A stretch of 20,020 nucleotides of DNA from Chitinophagaceae bacterium UBA2789 (GTDB taxonomy: Bacteria > Bacteroidota > Bacteroidia > Chitinophagales > Chitinophagaceae), in NCBI GenBank assembly GCA_002352145.1, contig DEHX01000163.1:1-20020 (forward strand), given 5' to 3'. The position numbers were made by a program, and so were the translations under genes. A model generated the notes under the pieces. The model was given only the letters and a program-made list of their open reading frames with translations, did no database searches and was not told the origin of the DNA. This document shows positions 1-6,813 of the stretch, one piece after another. Position 1 is the stretch's first letter, and each line of letters opens with the position of its first letter.

Positions 1-458
1 GCAATTTCCTTGTGGGTGTATCCTTCCACCACATACATGTTGAAGACCGTACGGTAACCGGGAGACAATTCCTGGATGAGTGCCATGATATCTTTGGCTC
101 CCAGTTCGTCCAGCACCGACGTGTACTTGCCTTCAATAGTGTTTTCTTCTTTTTCCGTAACGGGCATCAGGTATCTTTTGCGGCGGAAATGCTCAATGGC
201 AGTATTCACAAATATTCTTCGGATCCATCCTTCAAAGGAGCCGTCGCCCCGGAAACTGTCTAACTTTTTAAAGACCTTGATGAAACCTTCCTGCAGAATA
301 TCTTCTGCTTCTTCGGCATTACCGGCATAGCGCAGGCAAACTGCATACATCCTGGGAGAAAAACGGCGGTAGAGTTCTTCCTGCATGCGCCGGTTGCCTT
401 GCAGGCATCCATTAATGAGGTCGCTTTCGGGGATGATTTGGTTGCGTTCTGGTGTCAA
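1..458 (-). CDS. ECF-type RNA polymerase sigma factor (3' part missing)
   Basis: The first 152 codons of a sigma-70 family factor are present, and the window edge cuts the rest. Region 2 is clear: an RYAGNAEEAEDILQEGFIKVF stretch (residues about 44-63) followed by DSFRGDGSFEGWIRRI and FVNTAIEHFRRKR, which are the core-binding and -10 recognition helices. The fragment ends in the start of region 4 (LSPGYRTVFNMYVVEGYTHKEIA). The frame is open only from 479, after an in-frame stop, and contains no ATG before residue 25. I therefore chose the TTG at 458, two bases after the rdgB stop; this start is a guess. The first in-frame ATG would cut into the conserved N-terminal helix. It is the last visible gene of an operon with rdgB. 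Its regulon cannot be told from the sequence. Confidence 0.9.
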   Translation of the reverse strand, partial: MTPERNQIIPESDLINGCLQGNRRMQEELYRRFSPRMYAVCLRYAGNAEEAEDILQEGFIKVFKKLDSFRGDGSFEGWIRRIFVNTAIEHFRRKRYLMPVTEKEENTIEGKYTSVLDELGAKDIMALIQELSPGYRTVFNMYVVEGYTHKEI

Positions 459-460
459 AA

Positions 461-1048
461 TCAGTGGTTTGTTGATAACTTATTCAAAAATGCTACCAGT
501 TTTTCAGTTGCCTTTTTCCGATGGCTGAAACGGTTCTTTTCTTCGAGGCTCATTTCAGCAAAAGTACGGTCACTTCCCTCCGGGATAAAGACCGGATCGT
601 AGCCAAAGCCCAATTCGCCTCTTTTTTCAGTTATTATCTGTCCGTTGCAAATGCCTTCAAACAACATTTCCTTTCCATCAATTAACAGGGATATAACAGT
701 CCTGAACCGGGCCGAACGATCCTGCTTGGCGGCCAAATTACTCAATAGCTTATCAATATTGGCATCAAAAGAACGGTGTTCGCCTGCATACCTGGCACTT
801 TTCACACCGGGTTCTCCGTTGAGGGCGGCTACTTCGAGCCCAGTATCCTCGCTGAAACAATCGGCGCCTGTCAATTGAAATATATAGGCTGATTTGCCCG
901 ATGCATTGGCTTCCAGGGTATCATAAGGCTCGGGGATATCCGCCTCTATGCCGGCTTCTTTCAGTGTGATAATGTCGAGAGTTTGGCCCAACACATTTCT
1001 TATTTCATCCACTTTGTGCTGGTTGTTAGTGGCAAAAATCAGCTTCAT
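461..1048 (-). CDS. rdgB: RdgB/HAM1 family non-canonical purine NTP pyrophosphatase
   Basis: Predicted to hydrolyse dITP, XTP and ITP to monophosphates, which keeps deaminated purines out of DNA and RNA; cytosolic. The family signatures are all visible: N-terminal MKLIFATNNQHKVDEI (substrate loop and Lys), SEDTGLEVAALNGEPGVKSARYAG with the metal-binding Asp, LGFGYDPVFIPEG, and the C-terminal FSHRKKA motif that reads the purine base. The product is 195 residues, normal for the family. I chose the ATG at 1048 because MKLIFATNN is where the first beta strand starts; an ATG at 1060 would add four residues and overlap the upstream gene by 8 bp. The gene lies 4 bp after the HolD-like gene and 2 bp before the sigma factor, so all three are probably co-transcribed. 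Confidence 0.95.
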   Translation of the reverse strand: MKLIFATNNQHKVDEIRNVLGQTLDIITLKEAGIEADIPEPYDTLEANASGKSAYIFQLTGADCFSEDTGLEVAALNGEPGVKSARYAGEHRSFDANIDKLLSNLAAKQDRSARFRTVISLLIDGKEMLFEGICNGQIITEKRGELGFGYDPVFIPEGSDRTFAEMSLEEKNRFSHRKKATEKLVAFLNKLSTNH

Positions 1049-1052
1049 GTGT

Positions 1053-1592
1053 TTATACATTAAAGAGTCTTTTAAGGCTTACCCATAATTTACTTTTTTC
1101 CAGTTTGTCTTTTTCTATCTCTTCCAGTGGCGGGGTAAAAAGAAAGGTATTGTTCTGAAATGCCTGCAACTGGTAATGCGGAAAATTGATGGGTAATCCC
1201 ATAGCAGCCGGCTCAACTCCTAACAGTAATATCACCCTGCTTTTGAAATAAGCAATAAGTTCTTTATAACCGGCTTCCGGGTAATGGAACCTGTTTACGA
1301 CAGCCACATCGGCCAGGCTGAGTTTACAGGCACCAAGCACACCGGTTAAAAAATTCAGGTCATTGTCCGGTAAATAAACTGCATCTGAATTGCTGACGAC
1401 AATTAAAATATTTTTTTCATTTGAGCCCAGTGATTTCCACTCAGGTGTTGTGGCTTCATCGCTGGTTATCACTGGCTTTTCTGCAGGTGCAGGTGCTTCC
1501 TTCATCCCGGTATTTTGTACCGGTTCCACCAATACTGTTTTATAAAGTTCATTTATGACAGTAGCTGGCAGTTTTATATGATTCAGGTCCAT
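1053..1592 (-). CDS. Uncharacterised protein, possibly DNA polymerase III psi (HolD)-like
   Basis: A 179-residue cytosolic protein with no signal peptide, which I cannot assign firmly. It has a short N-terminal amphipathic segment (residues 1-25), a Pro/Ala/Glu-rich linker (about 28-50) and an alpha/beta domain (about 60-179) with ILIVVSNSD, FLTGVLGACKLSLADVAVVN, RVILLLGVEPAAMGL, and a C-terminal TPPLEEIEKDKLEKSKLWVS helix. This order resembles my memory of E. coli HolD: an N-terminal clamp-loader-binding peptide, a linker, then a Mug-like alpha/beta domain ending in SPALTDL...ARAALWQQI. Similarity is weak and not tested. It is first in an operon with rdgB and an ECF sigma factor and diverges from ilvE. 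Confidence is high that the gene is real and low for the function. Confidence 0.85.
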   Translation of the reverse strand: MDLNHIKLPATVINELYKTVLVEPVQNTGMKEAPAPAEKPVITSDEATTPEWKSLGSNEKNILIVVSNSDAVYLPDNDLNFLTGVLGACKLSLADVAVVNRFHYPEAGYKELIAYFKSRVILLLGVEPAAMGLPINFPHYQLQAFQNNTFLFTPPLEEIEKDKLEKSKLWVSLKRLFNV

Positions 1593-1676
1593 ATCCGGGA
1601 TGATAATTATTACAAATGAGTGTTAGTTTTTTTCGTTTCTTTGACCCGTCAAAAATAAAGTTTTATGGTGGCAGCT

Positions 1677-2729
1677 ATGGATATTTCAATTCGCAAGGCA
1701 GAACGCAGTAAACTGCAGGATTTGAACCTGGAAAATCTCCCCTTTGGTAAATTTTTCTCCGACCACATGCTGGAAGCAGATTATGAAAACGGGGAATGGA
1801 AAAATATTGAGATCAAACCTTACCAGCCTTTGCTCCTGAGCCCCTCGTTGGCTGCCCTACATTATGGGCAGGCCATTTTTGAAGGCATTAAAGCGTATAA
1901 GGATAAAAATGGCGAAGCTTTTATTTTCCGCCCGTATGATAATTTCAAACGTTTTAATATTTCAGCGGAGCGAATGGCCATGCCAGCCGTACCGGAAGAA
2001 CTGTTCATGGACGGAATGCTTCAGTTAGTAGGACTGGACAGGAACTGGATACCTACACAGCAAGATCACTCTATGTATATCAGGCCGTTCATGTTCTCAT
2101 CAGATGAAATGATTGGTGTTCGTCCTTCTGAGAACTATAAGTTCATGATCATTCTGAGCCCTTCAGGTCCTTACTACAGTGCGCCGATGCGTATTTACGT
2201 AGAAGAAAAATATGTAAGAGCTGTAACAGGTGGTGTGGGTTATGCGAAAGCTGCGGGCAACTATGGTGCTGCCATGTATGCCACGGCGGAAGCAAAGAAA
2301 AAAGGATATGACCAGGTGTTATGGACCGATCCGTTTGAACATAAATATGTACAGGAATGCGGAACAATGAATGTTTTCTTCATCATTGGTAATACGGCCA
2401 TTACGCCCAGCCTGGAGCCGGGTACTATTTTGCCGGGAGTAACCCGCCTGAGTGCTATAACTCTTTTACAGGAGATGGGCTTTACTGTTGAAGAAAAAAA
2501 TATCAGTATAGATGACCTGATCGATGCGTATAAAGCCGGCATTTTCTATGAAGCTTTTGGAACGGGTACAGCGGCCACTATTTCTTTCATTAAAGAATTA
2601 CGCTACAAGGATTTTGTCATGCAGTTTGATGTGGACCACTGGAGAACTGCACCAGCCCTGAAACAATGGCTGACAGATATTCGAACAGGCCACAAAGAAG
2701 ACAAATACAACTGGATGCAGAAAGTTTAA
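1677..2729 (+). CDS. ilvE: Branched-chain amino acid aminotransferase (fold-type IV PLP enzyme)
   Basis: Transfers the amino group between glutamate and the 2-oxo acids of Val, Leu and Ile; cytosolic. The sequence follows the long, eukaryote-like BCAT type: HYGQAIFEGIKAY near the N-terminus, IRPFMFSSDEMIGV, the active-site segment GGVGYAKAAGNYGAAM with the PLP lysine (about residue 191), YVQECGTMNVFF, PGVTRLSAI for the cofactor phosphate, and FGTGTAATI. Length is 350 residues, as expected. I prefer the ATG at 1677 because MDISIRKAERSKL matches the usual N-terminus of Bacteroidota homologues; an in-frame ATG at 1665 adds only MVAA and cannot be excluded. The gene diverges from the HolD-like gene and ends in its own terminator, so it is probably monocistronic although rpsL follows on the same strand. 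Confidence 0.93.
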   Translation: MDISIRKAERSKLQDLNLENLPFGKFFSDHMLEADYENGEWKNIEIKPYQPLLLSPSLAALHYGQAIFEGIKAYKDKNGEAFIFRPYDNFKRFNISAERMAMPAVPEELFMDGMLQLVGLDRNWIPTQQDHSMYIRPFMFSSDEMIGVRPSENYKFMIILSPSGPYYSAPMRIYVEEKYVRAVTGGVGYAKAAGNYGAAMYATAEAKKKGYDQVLWTDPFEHKYVQECGTMNVFFIIGNTAITPSLEPGTILPGVTRLSAITLLQEMGFTVEEKNISIDDLIDAYKAGIFYEAFGTGTAATISFIKELRYKDFVMQFDVDHWRTAPALKQWLTDIRTGHKEDKYNWMQKV

Positions 2730-2764
2730 GAGTGCTTGATTTATAGGAAATTATATTAAATTTT

Positions 2765-2796
2765 AAGCCCTGGTCAAATAACCGGGGCTTATTTTT
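2765..2796 (+). terminator. Intrinsic terminator after ilvE
   Basis: AAGCCCTGGT and ACCGGGGCTT form a 10-bp stem with one G-T pair around a six-base loop, followed directly by ATTTTT. It lies 36 bp after the ilvE stop and before the rpsL promoter, so the two units are separated. Confidence 0.85.
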
Positions 2797-2835
2797 CCCC
2801 AAGAAGATCAATATCTGAAAAATCAGCCTGCTTTT

Positions 2836-2867
2836 TTTGGAGAATAAGGTTACTGCCTTTACCTTTG
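2836..2867 (+). promoter_or_regulatory. Bacteroidota-type housekeeping promoter of rpsL-rpsG
   Basis: A TTTG (-33 element) at 2836-2839, a 20-nt spacer and TACCTTTG at 2860-2867 match the Bacteroidota consensus TTTG / TAnnTTTG exactly. Transcription would start at about 2872, giving a leader of roughly 20 nt that is A-rich and lacks a Shine-Dalgarno site. Confidence 0.75.
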
Positions 2868-2891
2868 CCGTCCCAAAAATAAGGGTCAAGA

Positions 2892-3272
2892 ATGCCTACA
2901 ATTCAACAATTAGTAAGAAAAGGAAGAGAAATTATCAGGGCTAAGAGCAAATCCAGAGCTTTGGATCAATGCCCTCAGCGCCGTGGCGTATGTACAAGGG
3001 TATATACTACAACACCTAAGAAGCCGAACTCAGCGTTGCGTAAGGTAGCCAAGGTTCGTCTGACCAATAAAGTAGAAGTCATTGCCTATATCCCCGGTGA
3101 AGGTCACAACCTGCAGGAGCACTCTATTGTACTGATCCGTGGAGGAAGGGTAAAAGATCTTCCGGGTGTTCGTTATCATATTGTTCGTGGTTCACTGGAT
3201 ACTGCCGGTGTGAAAGACAGGAAGAAGAGCCGATCTAAGTATGGTACTAAGAAAGAAAAGGCTAAAAAATAA
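2892..3272 (+). CDS. rpsL: 30S ribosomal protein S12
   Basis: S12 sits at the decoding centre of the 30S subunit and affects accuracy. The 126-residue product carries all invariant S12 segments: MPTIQQLVRKGR, CPQRRGVCTRVYTTTPKKPNSALRKVAKVRL, YIPGEGHNLQEHS, GGRVKDLPGVRYHIVRG, and a lysine-rich tail. Residues known to mutate in streptomycin resistance (the second Lys of PKKPNS, and the Lys of RVKDLPG) are wild type. It starts about 20 nt after a strong predicted promoter and is followed 81 bp later by rpsG in the classic str order. Within this window, the usual fusA does not follow. Confidence 0.98.
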   Translation: MPTIQQLVRKGREIIRAKSKSRALDQCPQRRGVCTRVYTTTPKKPNSALRKVAKVRLTNKVEVIAYIPGEGHNLQEHSIVLIRGGRVKDLPGVRYHIVRGSLDTAGVKDRKKSRSKYGTKKEKAKK

Positions 3273-3353
3273 TTTCAATCATAGTTTGTACTGAGTAAAG
3301 TTTTAATACTTGAAGAAATTCAGCTACAGCAGATACTTTAAAAATTAACATTC

Positions 3354-3821
3354 ATGCGTAAAGCACAAGCAAAAAAACTCCCTTTAGCACCCGATCCAAA
3401 GTTTAACGATAAACTGGTTACCCGTTTTGTCAACAACCTGATGTGGGAAGGAAAGAAAAGCGGAGCGTTTACCATTTTCTATGATGCACTGGATAAAGTG
3501 GCCAAGTTTACCAATGAAGATGGTTATGAAGTGTGGAAGAAGGCCCTGGCCAATGTAACTCCTGCTGTTGAAGTGCGCAGCCGTCGTATCGGTGGTGCTA
3601 CTTTCCAGATTCCTTCAGAGGTTCGTCCTGACAGGAAGATATCGCTCAGCATCAAGTGGCTGATCCGCTATAGCCGTGAAAGAAACGGACGCAGCATGGC
3701 TGATAAACTTGCCAATGAGATTGTAGCTGCCAGCAAAGGTGAAGGCGCTGCTTTCAAGAAAAAAGAAGATACACACCGTATGGCGGAAGCTAACAAAGCT
3801 TTTGCTCACTTCAAGGTGTAA
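3354..3821 (+). CDS. rpsG: 30S ribosomal protein S7
   Basis: S7 is a primary binder of the 16S rRNA 3' domain and contacts the E-site tRNA. The 155-residue product matches family length and shows NLMWEGKKSGAFTIFYDAL, PAVEVRSRRIGGATFQIPSEV, IKWLIRYSRERNGRSMADKLA and a C-terminal KKEDTHRMAEANKAFAHFKV. It begins MRKAQAKK, as in many Bacteroidota. It is co-transcribed with rpsL and is followed after 20 bp by a strong terminator; the next gene, icd, is on the opposite strand, so the str operon ends here. An A/T-rich stretch precedes the ATG in place of a clear ribosome binding site. Confidence 0.98.
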   Translation: MRKAQAKKLPLAPDPKFNDKLVTRFVNNLMWEGKKSGAFTIFYDALDKVAKFTNEDGYEVWKKALANVTPAVEVRSRRIGGATFQIPSEVRPDRKISLSIKWLIRYSRERNGRSMADKLANEIVAASKGEGAAFKKKEDTHRMAEANKAFAHFKV

Positions 3822-3840
3822 ACCTTTTCAATACAACTGC

Positions 3841-3874
3841 AAAAAGCCATTCGTTTCAGCGGGTGGCTTTTTTG
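3841..3874 (+). terminator. Intrinsic terminator after rpsG
   Basis: AAAAAGCCATTCG pairs with CGGGTGGCTTTTT (two G-T pairs) around a TTTCAG loop and runs into TTTTTTG. It ends the rpsL-rpsG transcript. Confidence 0.85.
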
Positions 3875-3914
3875 TTTAGGCTATGAAATTATTTAGGCTA
3901 CAAATATTATAACC

Positions 3915-3948
3915 ATAAAATAAAACTGCGAGACGGGAAGTCTCGCAG
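3915..3948 (-). terminator. Intrinsic terminator after icd
   Basis: CTGCGAGAC (3926-3934) and GTCTCGCAG (3940-3948) form a perfect 9-bp stem around a five-base loop. Read on the minus strand it is followed by TTTTATTTTA, and it lies 26 bp after the icd stop. It is tail-to-tail with the rpsG terminator. Confidence 0.8.
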
Positions 3949-3974
3949 CGATTCATTCTATTTTTTAATTGACT

Positions 3975-5210
3975 TTACTTGCCGAGTTTCTTCTTCAGGT
4001 TTTCATCGATGGCTTCCAAAAACTCTTCGGTATACAGGTAATGCTCACCATGGTTTACTTTATTGCCATGGATACAAACAGCCAGGTCCTTGGTCATTTT
4101 GCCCTGTTCCACTGTTTCGATACAAACTGCTTCCAGTGCATTACTGAAGTCGATAAGCGGCTGGTTACCGTCTAATTTGCCACGGAATGCCAAACCTCTT
4201 GTCCAGGCAAAAATACTGGCAATAGGATTTGTGGAAGTAGGTTTTCCTGCCTGGTGATCCCGGTAGTGACGGGTAACAGTGCCATGAGCAGCTTCTGCTT
4301 CCATGGTTTTACCATCAGGTGTAATCAAAACAGAAGTCATCAGCCCTAGTGATCCAAATCCCTGGGCTACCGTGTCACTTTGTACATCACCGTCATAGTT
4401 TTTGCATGCCCACACAAAATTTCCATTCCATTTTAACGCACTGGCTACCATATCATCAATCAGCCGATGCTCATAGGTTATACCGGCTGCATCAAACTGT
4501 GCTTTGAATTCATTTTGATAGATATCTTCAAAAATATCTTTGAAGCGGCCATCATATTTTTTCAAAATGGTGTTTTTGGTAGAAAGATAGAGCGGCCATT
4601 TTTTACTAAGCGCCATATTAAAGCAGCTTCTTGCAAATCCTTTGATACTCTCATCTGTATTGTACATGGTCATGGCTACGCCATCACCTTTGAAATTGAA
4701 CACTTCGAAAGTTTGTGGTTCACCACCGCCTTCGGGGGTGAAGGTCATCGTGAGTTTGCCTTTTCCTTTAATAACTGTATCAGTGGCCCGGTATTGATCG
4801 CCAAAAGCATGACGGCCAACGATGATGGGTGCCGTCCAGTTGGTAACTAATCTCGGAACATTATTGATCACAATCGGCTCTCTGAAAACAGTGCCATCCA
4901 GTATATTTCGGATAGTGCCATTGGGGCTCTTCCACATTTGCTTCAGGTTAAATTCCTTTACTCTTGCTTCATCAGGAGTAATGGTGGCACATTTTATTCC
5001 CACTCCATATTGCTTGATAGCGTTGGCAGCATCAACTGTTACCTGGTCGTCTGTTTTATCCCGGTATTCTATACCCAGGTCAAAATATTTGATATCCAGT
5101 TCAAGGTAGGGGAGGATCAATTTATCCTTAATAAATTTCCAGATGATCCGTGTCATTTCGTCCCCGTCAAGTTCTACTACCGGGTTGGCCACTTTGATTT
5201 TTTGCGACAT
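3975..5210 (-). CDS. icd: NADP-dependent isocitrate dehydrogenase, eukaryote-type homodimer
   Basis: Oxidises isocitrate to 2-oxoglutarate and CO2 in the TCA cycle, making NADPH; cytosolic, Mg/Mn-dependent. The 411-residue sequence resembles human IDH1/IDH2 rather than E. coli Icd: WKSPNGTIRNILDGTVFREPI (substrate Ser, Asn, Arg), IIVGRHAFGDQYRATD with the Arg equivalent to IDH1 R132, LSTKNTILKKYDGRFKDIF, RLIDDMVASAL (catalytic Lys/Asp region), NYDGDVQSDTVAQGFGSLG with metal aspartates, and AAHGTVTRHYR, where the Arg-His pair is the NADP-phosphate determinant. The gene is monocistronic, with its own terminator, and diverges from a Crp/Fnr regulator. The predicted -7 element TAGTTTTG lies 36 bp before the start, and its -33 region overlaps a CRP-type dyad, so regulation by a Crp/Fnr protein is plausible. 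Confidence 0.97.
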   Translation of the reverse strand: MSQKIKVANPVVELDGDEMTRIIWKFIKDKLILPYLELDIKYFDLGIEYRDKTDDQVTVDAANAIKQYGVGIKCATITPDEARVKEFNLKQMWKSPNGTIRNILDGTVFREPIVINNVPRLVTNWTAPIIVGRHAFGDQYRATDTVIKGKGKLTMTFTPEGGGEPQTFEVFNFKGDGVAMTMYNTDESIKGFARSCFNMALSKKWPLYLSTKNTILKKYDGRFKDIFEDIYQNEFKAQFDAAGITYEHRLIDDMVASALKWNGNFVWACKNYDGDVQSDTVAQGFGSLGLMTSVLITPDGKTMEAEAAHGTVTRHYRDHQAGKPTSTNPIASIFAWTRGLAFRGKLDGNQPLIDFSNALEAVCIETVEQGKMTKDLAVCIHGNKVNHGEHYLYTEEFLEAIDENLKKKLGK

Positions 5211-5245
5211 AACAGTTGTGTTTAGTGTTTATTTTCAGAAAGTTG

Positions 5246-5275
5246 CAAAACTACAATATTCCGATATGTGACGAA
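5246..5275 (-). promoter_or_regulatory. Predicted icd promoter
   Basis: On the minus strand TAGTTTTG (5253-5246) is a perfect TAnnTTTG -7 element. Eighteen bases upstream, TTCG (5275-5272) is a one-mismatch -33 element and lies inside the spacer of the CRP-type dyad. The untranslated leader would be about 30 nt. Confidence 0.6.
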
Positions 5276-5282
5276 GATCACA
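5267..5282. promoter_or_regulatory. CRP-type operator dyad upstream of icd
   Basis: TGTGACGAAGATCACA is a perfect TGTGA-N6-TCACA dyad, the textbook CRP half-site arrangement. Its centre lies about 34 bp upstream of the predicted icd transcription start, on top of the -33 element. Binding here would more likely block than help polymerase, but the factor that binds is unknown. Confidence 0.55.
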
Positions 5283-5332
5283 TTTTTGGTCTTTAATCTG
5301 TCCGACTTTTGACAACAGGAAAATTATAGGGC

Positions 5333-5346
5333 TTGATTTGAATCAA
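5333..5346. promoter_or_regulatory. FNR-type operator dyad upstream of the Crp/Fnr gene
   Basis: TTGATTTGAATCAA is a perfect TTGAT-N4-ATCAA FNR box. It covers the TTTG -33 element of the adjacent regulator gene. That gene's own recognition helix has the FNR-type Glu..Ser-Arg pattern, so negative autoregulation is the simplest reading. Confidence 0.6.
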
Positions 5347-5366
5347 TAAAATTAGTCGTACCTTTT
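5337..5366 (+). promoter_or_regulatory. Predicted promoter of the Crp/Fnr gene
   Basis: TTTG at 5337-5340, an 18-nt spacer and TACCTTTT at 5359-5366 match the Bacteroidota promoter with one mismatch (last G to T). The leader would be about 10 nt. Confidence 0.55.
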
Positions 5367-5381
5367 ACCTGAATTAGTAGT

Positions 5382-5984
5382 ATGGAATCGCTTCAATTAT
5401 TAAAGGATTACCTCCGCAAATTTATCGACCTGCCAGACGATGAGTTTAATTCAGTTTTACTGCCCTTTATTAAGATCCGGAAGTTTGACAAAAGGGAACT
5501 ATTGACAAAAGCCGGTGAAACGGAGAATTACTTCAATTTTATCCTAAAAGGCCTTATCCGCAAATATTACAAAAAAGGAAGAGACGAAATCAATACACAG
5601 ATTTCTTTTGAAGGCCATATCATTCACAGCCAGGAATCTTTTCATAGCCGTAAGCCATCAGAATATTTTGTAGAGGCGATTGAGTCCAGTGTGGTCGCTT
5701 CGATTACTTATGATGACCTTGAATCCGTTTTTGCCCGGACTCAAAAAATGGAGCATATGGGCAGGCTTGTTATTACACATACCATGATCCTTAAGGATCG
5801 CTGGCAAATGCAATTGGTAAAAATGACACCAAGAGAAAGATTCATCAATTTTGTAACCCGTAACCCAGAATTGATGCAAAGGGTACCCCAAAAATACCTG
5901 GCCTCTTACCTGAATATTAAGCCTGAAACATTCAGCCGTTTTAAACATTTGCTGCGTAATCATCACCGCTCTTCAACGGTCTGA
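5382..5984 (+). CDS. Crp/Fnr family transcriptional regulator
   Basis: A 200-residue DNA-binding protein with an N-terminal cyclic-nucleotide-binding-like beta barrel (about 10-115), a dimer helix (about 120-145) and a short winged-helix domain (about 148-195). The recognition helix reads IKPETFSRFKHLL, with Glu182, Ser185 and Arg186 at the places of FNR Glu209, Ser212 and Arg213; the CRP Arg180 place is Pro. There is no cysteine at all, so it cannot carry an FNR-type iron-sulfur cluster, and the CRP phosphate-binding motif is not evident (SQESFHSRKPSE stands near its place). The ligand is therefore unknown. It diverges from icd and has a perfect FNR box in its own promoter. It ends 3 bp from the convergent ZIP gene. 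Confidence 0.9.
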   Translation: MESLQLLKDYLRKFIDLPDDEFNSVLLPFIKIRKFDKRELLTKAGETENYFNFILKGLIRKYYKKGRDEINTQISFEGHIIHSQESFHSRKPSEYFVEAIESSVVASITYDDLESVFARTQKMEHMGRLVITHTMILKDRWQMQLVKMTPRERFINFVTRNPELMQRVPQKYLASYLNIKPETFSRFKHLLRNHHRSSTV

Positions 5985-5987
5985 TCA

Positions 5988-6812
5988 TTAACCAAGACCC
6001 ACATCCAGCATCATCATTACGAGGAAGCCACCTATAAATCCAAGCACTGACCTGTCAGTATATTTATCTCTTTGTGTTTCGGGAATCACTTCCTCTACTA
6101 CCACAAATATCATAGCACCTGCAGCAAAGGCCAGTGCAAATGGCAATACCGGCTGCATATAGATCACCGCAATAGCGCCAATAACACCGGCAACGGGTTC
6201 TACAATCGCTGATAACTGGCCATACCAAAAACTTTTTCTCCGGCTGACACCGTGTCTTCGTAACGGCATGGCAACGGCTATACCTTCGGGAAAATTTTGA
6301 ATGCCAATGCCAATGGCCAGTGCAATAGCTCCGGATACAGATGCATCTTCCATCCCGATAGCAGCAGCGCCGAACAAAACACCCACCGCTAATCCTTCGG
6401 GAATATTATGAAGTGTTATCGCCAAAATCAGCAAAGTGGTTTTATGAAGTTTGGTTTTTACCCCTTCCGATTCTTCCACTCCAAAATTGATATGAAGGTG
6501 GGGAGTAAATTTATCCAGCACAAAAATGAATAGTGCACCTAATAAAAAGCCCACTGAAGCTGGCATCCAGCTAAGGCCCGGGTACATTTTTTCCGACATT
6601 TCAATTGCCGGGTTGAGTAATGACCAGAAACTGGCGGCCACCATTACTCCCCCGGTAAAACCCAGCATGGGGTCCAATACACCCCGGCTTAATGTTTTGA
6701 AGAAAAAAACAAATGAGGCTCCCACTGCCGTTACCAGCCAGGTAAAAGTGGTAGCGATTAAAGCAGACCACACCGGTCCGATTTCAACTAAGAATTTTTC
6801 CAATGCTTCCAT
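5988..6812 (-). CDS. ZIP family divalent metal transporter
   Basis: A 274-residue inner-membrane protein predicted to import divalent metals (Zn, Mn or Fe). It has about eight membrane segments. Segment IV carries ITLHNIPEGLAVG (His135, Asn136, Glu139) and segment V carries IGIQNFPEGIAVA (Asn173, Glu176), the paired metal-binding motifs of ZIP proteins; SAIVEPVAG in segment VI has a further Glu. A histidine-containing loop (TPHLHINFG, about 103-111) precedes segment IV. It is closest in look to the GufA/ZupT-like branch. It lies 1 bp after a DtxR/MntR-type regulator, so the two are surely co-transcribed and the metal sensor probably controls its uptake. The substrate is inferred from the regulator to be Mn or Fe, not shown. 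Confidence 0.93.
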   Translation of the reverse strand: MEALEKFLVEIGPVWSALIATTFTWLVTAVGASFVFFFKTLSRGVLDPMLGFTGGVMVAASFWSLLNPAIEMSEKMYPGLSWMPASVGFLLGALFIFVLDKFTPHLHINFGVEESEGVKTKLHKTTLLILAITLHNIPEGLAVGVLFGAAAIGMEDASVSGAIALAIGIGIQNFPEGIAVAMPLRRHGVSRRKSFWYGQLSAIVEPVAGVIGAIAVIYMQPVLPFALAFAAGAMIFVVVEEVIPETQRDKYTDRSVLGFIGGFLVMMMLDVGLG

Positions 6813-6813
6813 A

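Noticed and set aside
2261..2542. Minus-strand frames within ilvE
   Set aside because: Overlap the conserved aminotransferase core, including the segment just after the PLP lysine; not plausible genes.
4467..4850. Open frame antisense to icd that could encode 127 residues
   Set aside because: It lies wholly inside a strongly conserved enzyme gene and has no recognisable domain; it is a shadow of icd codon use.
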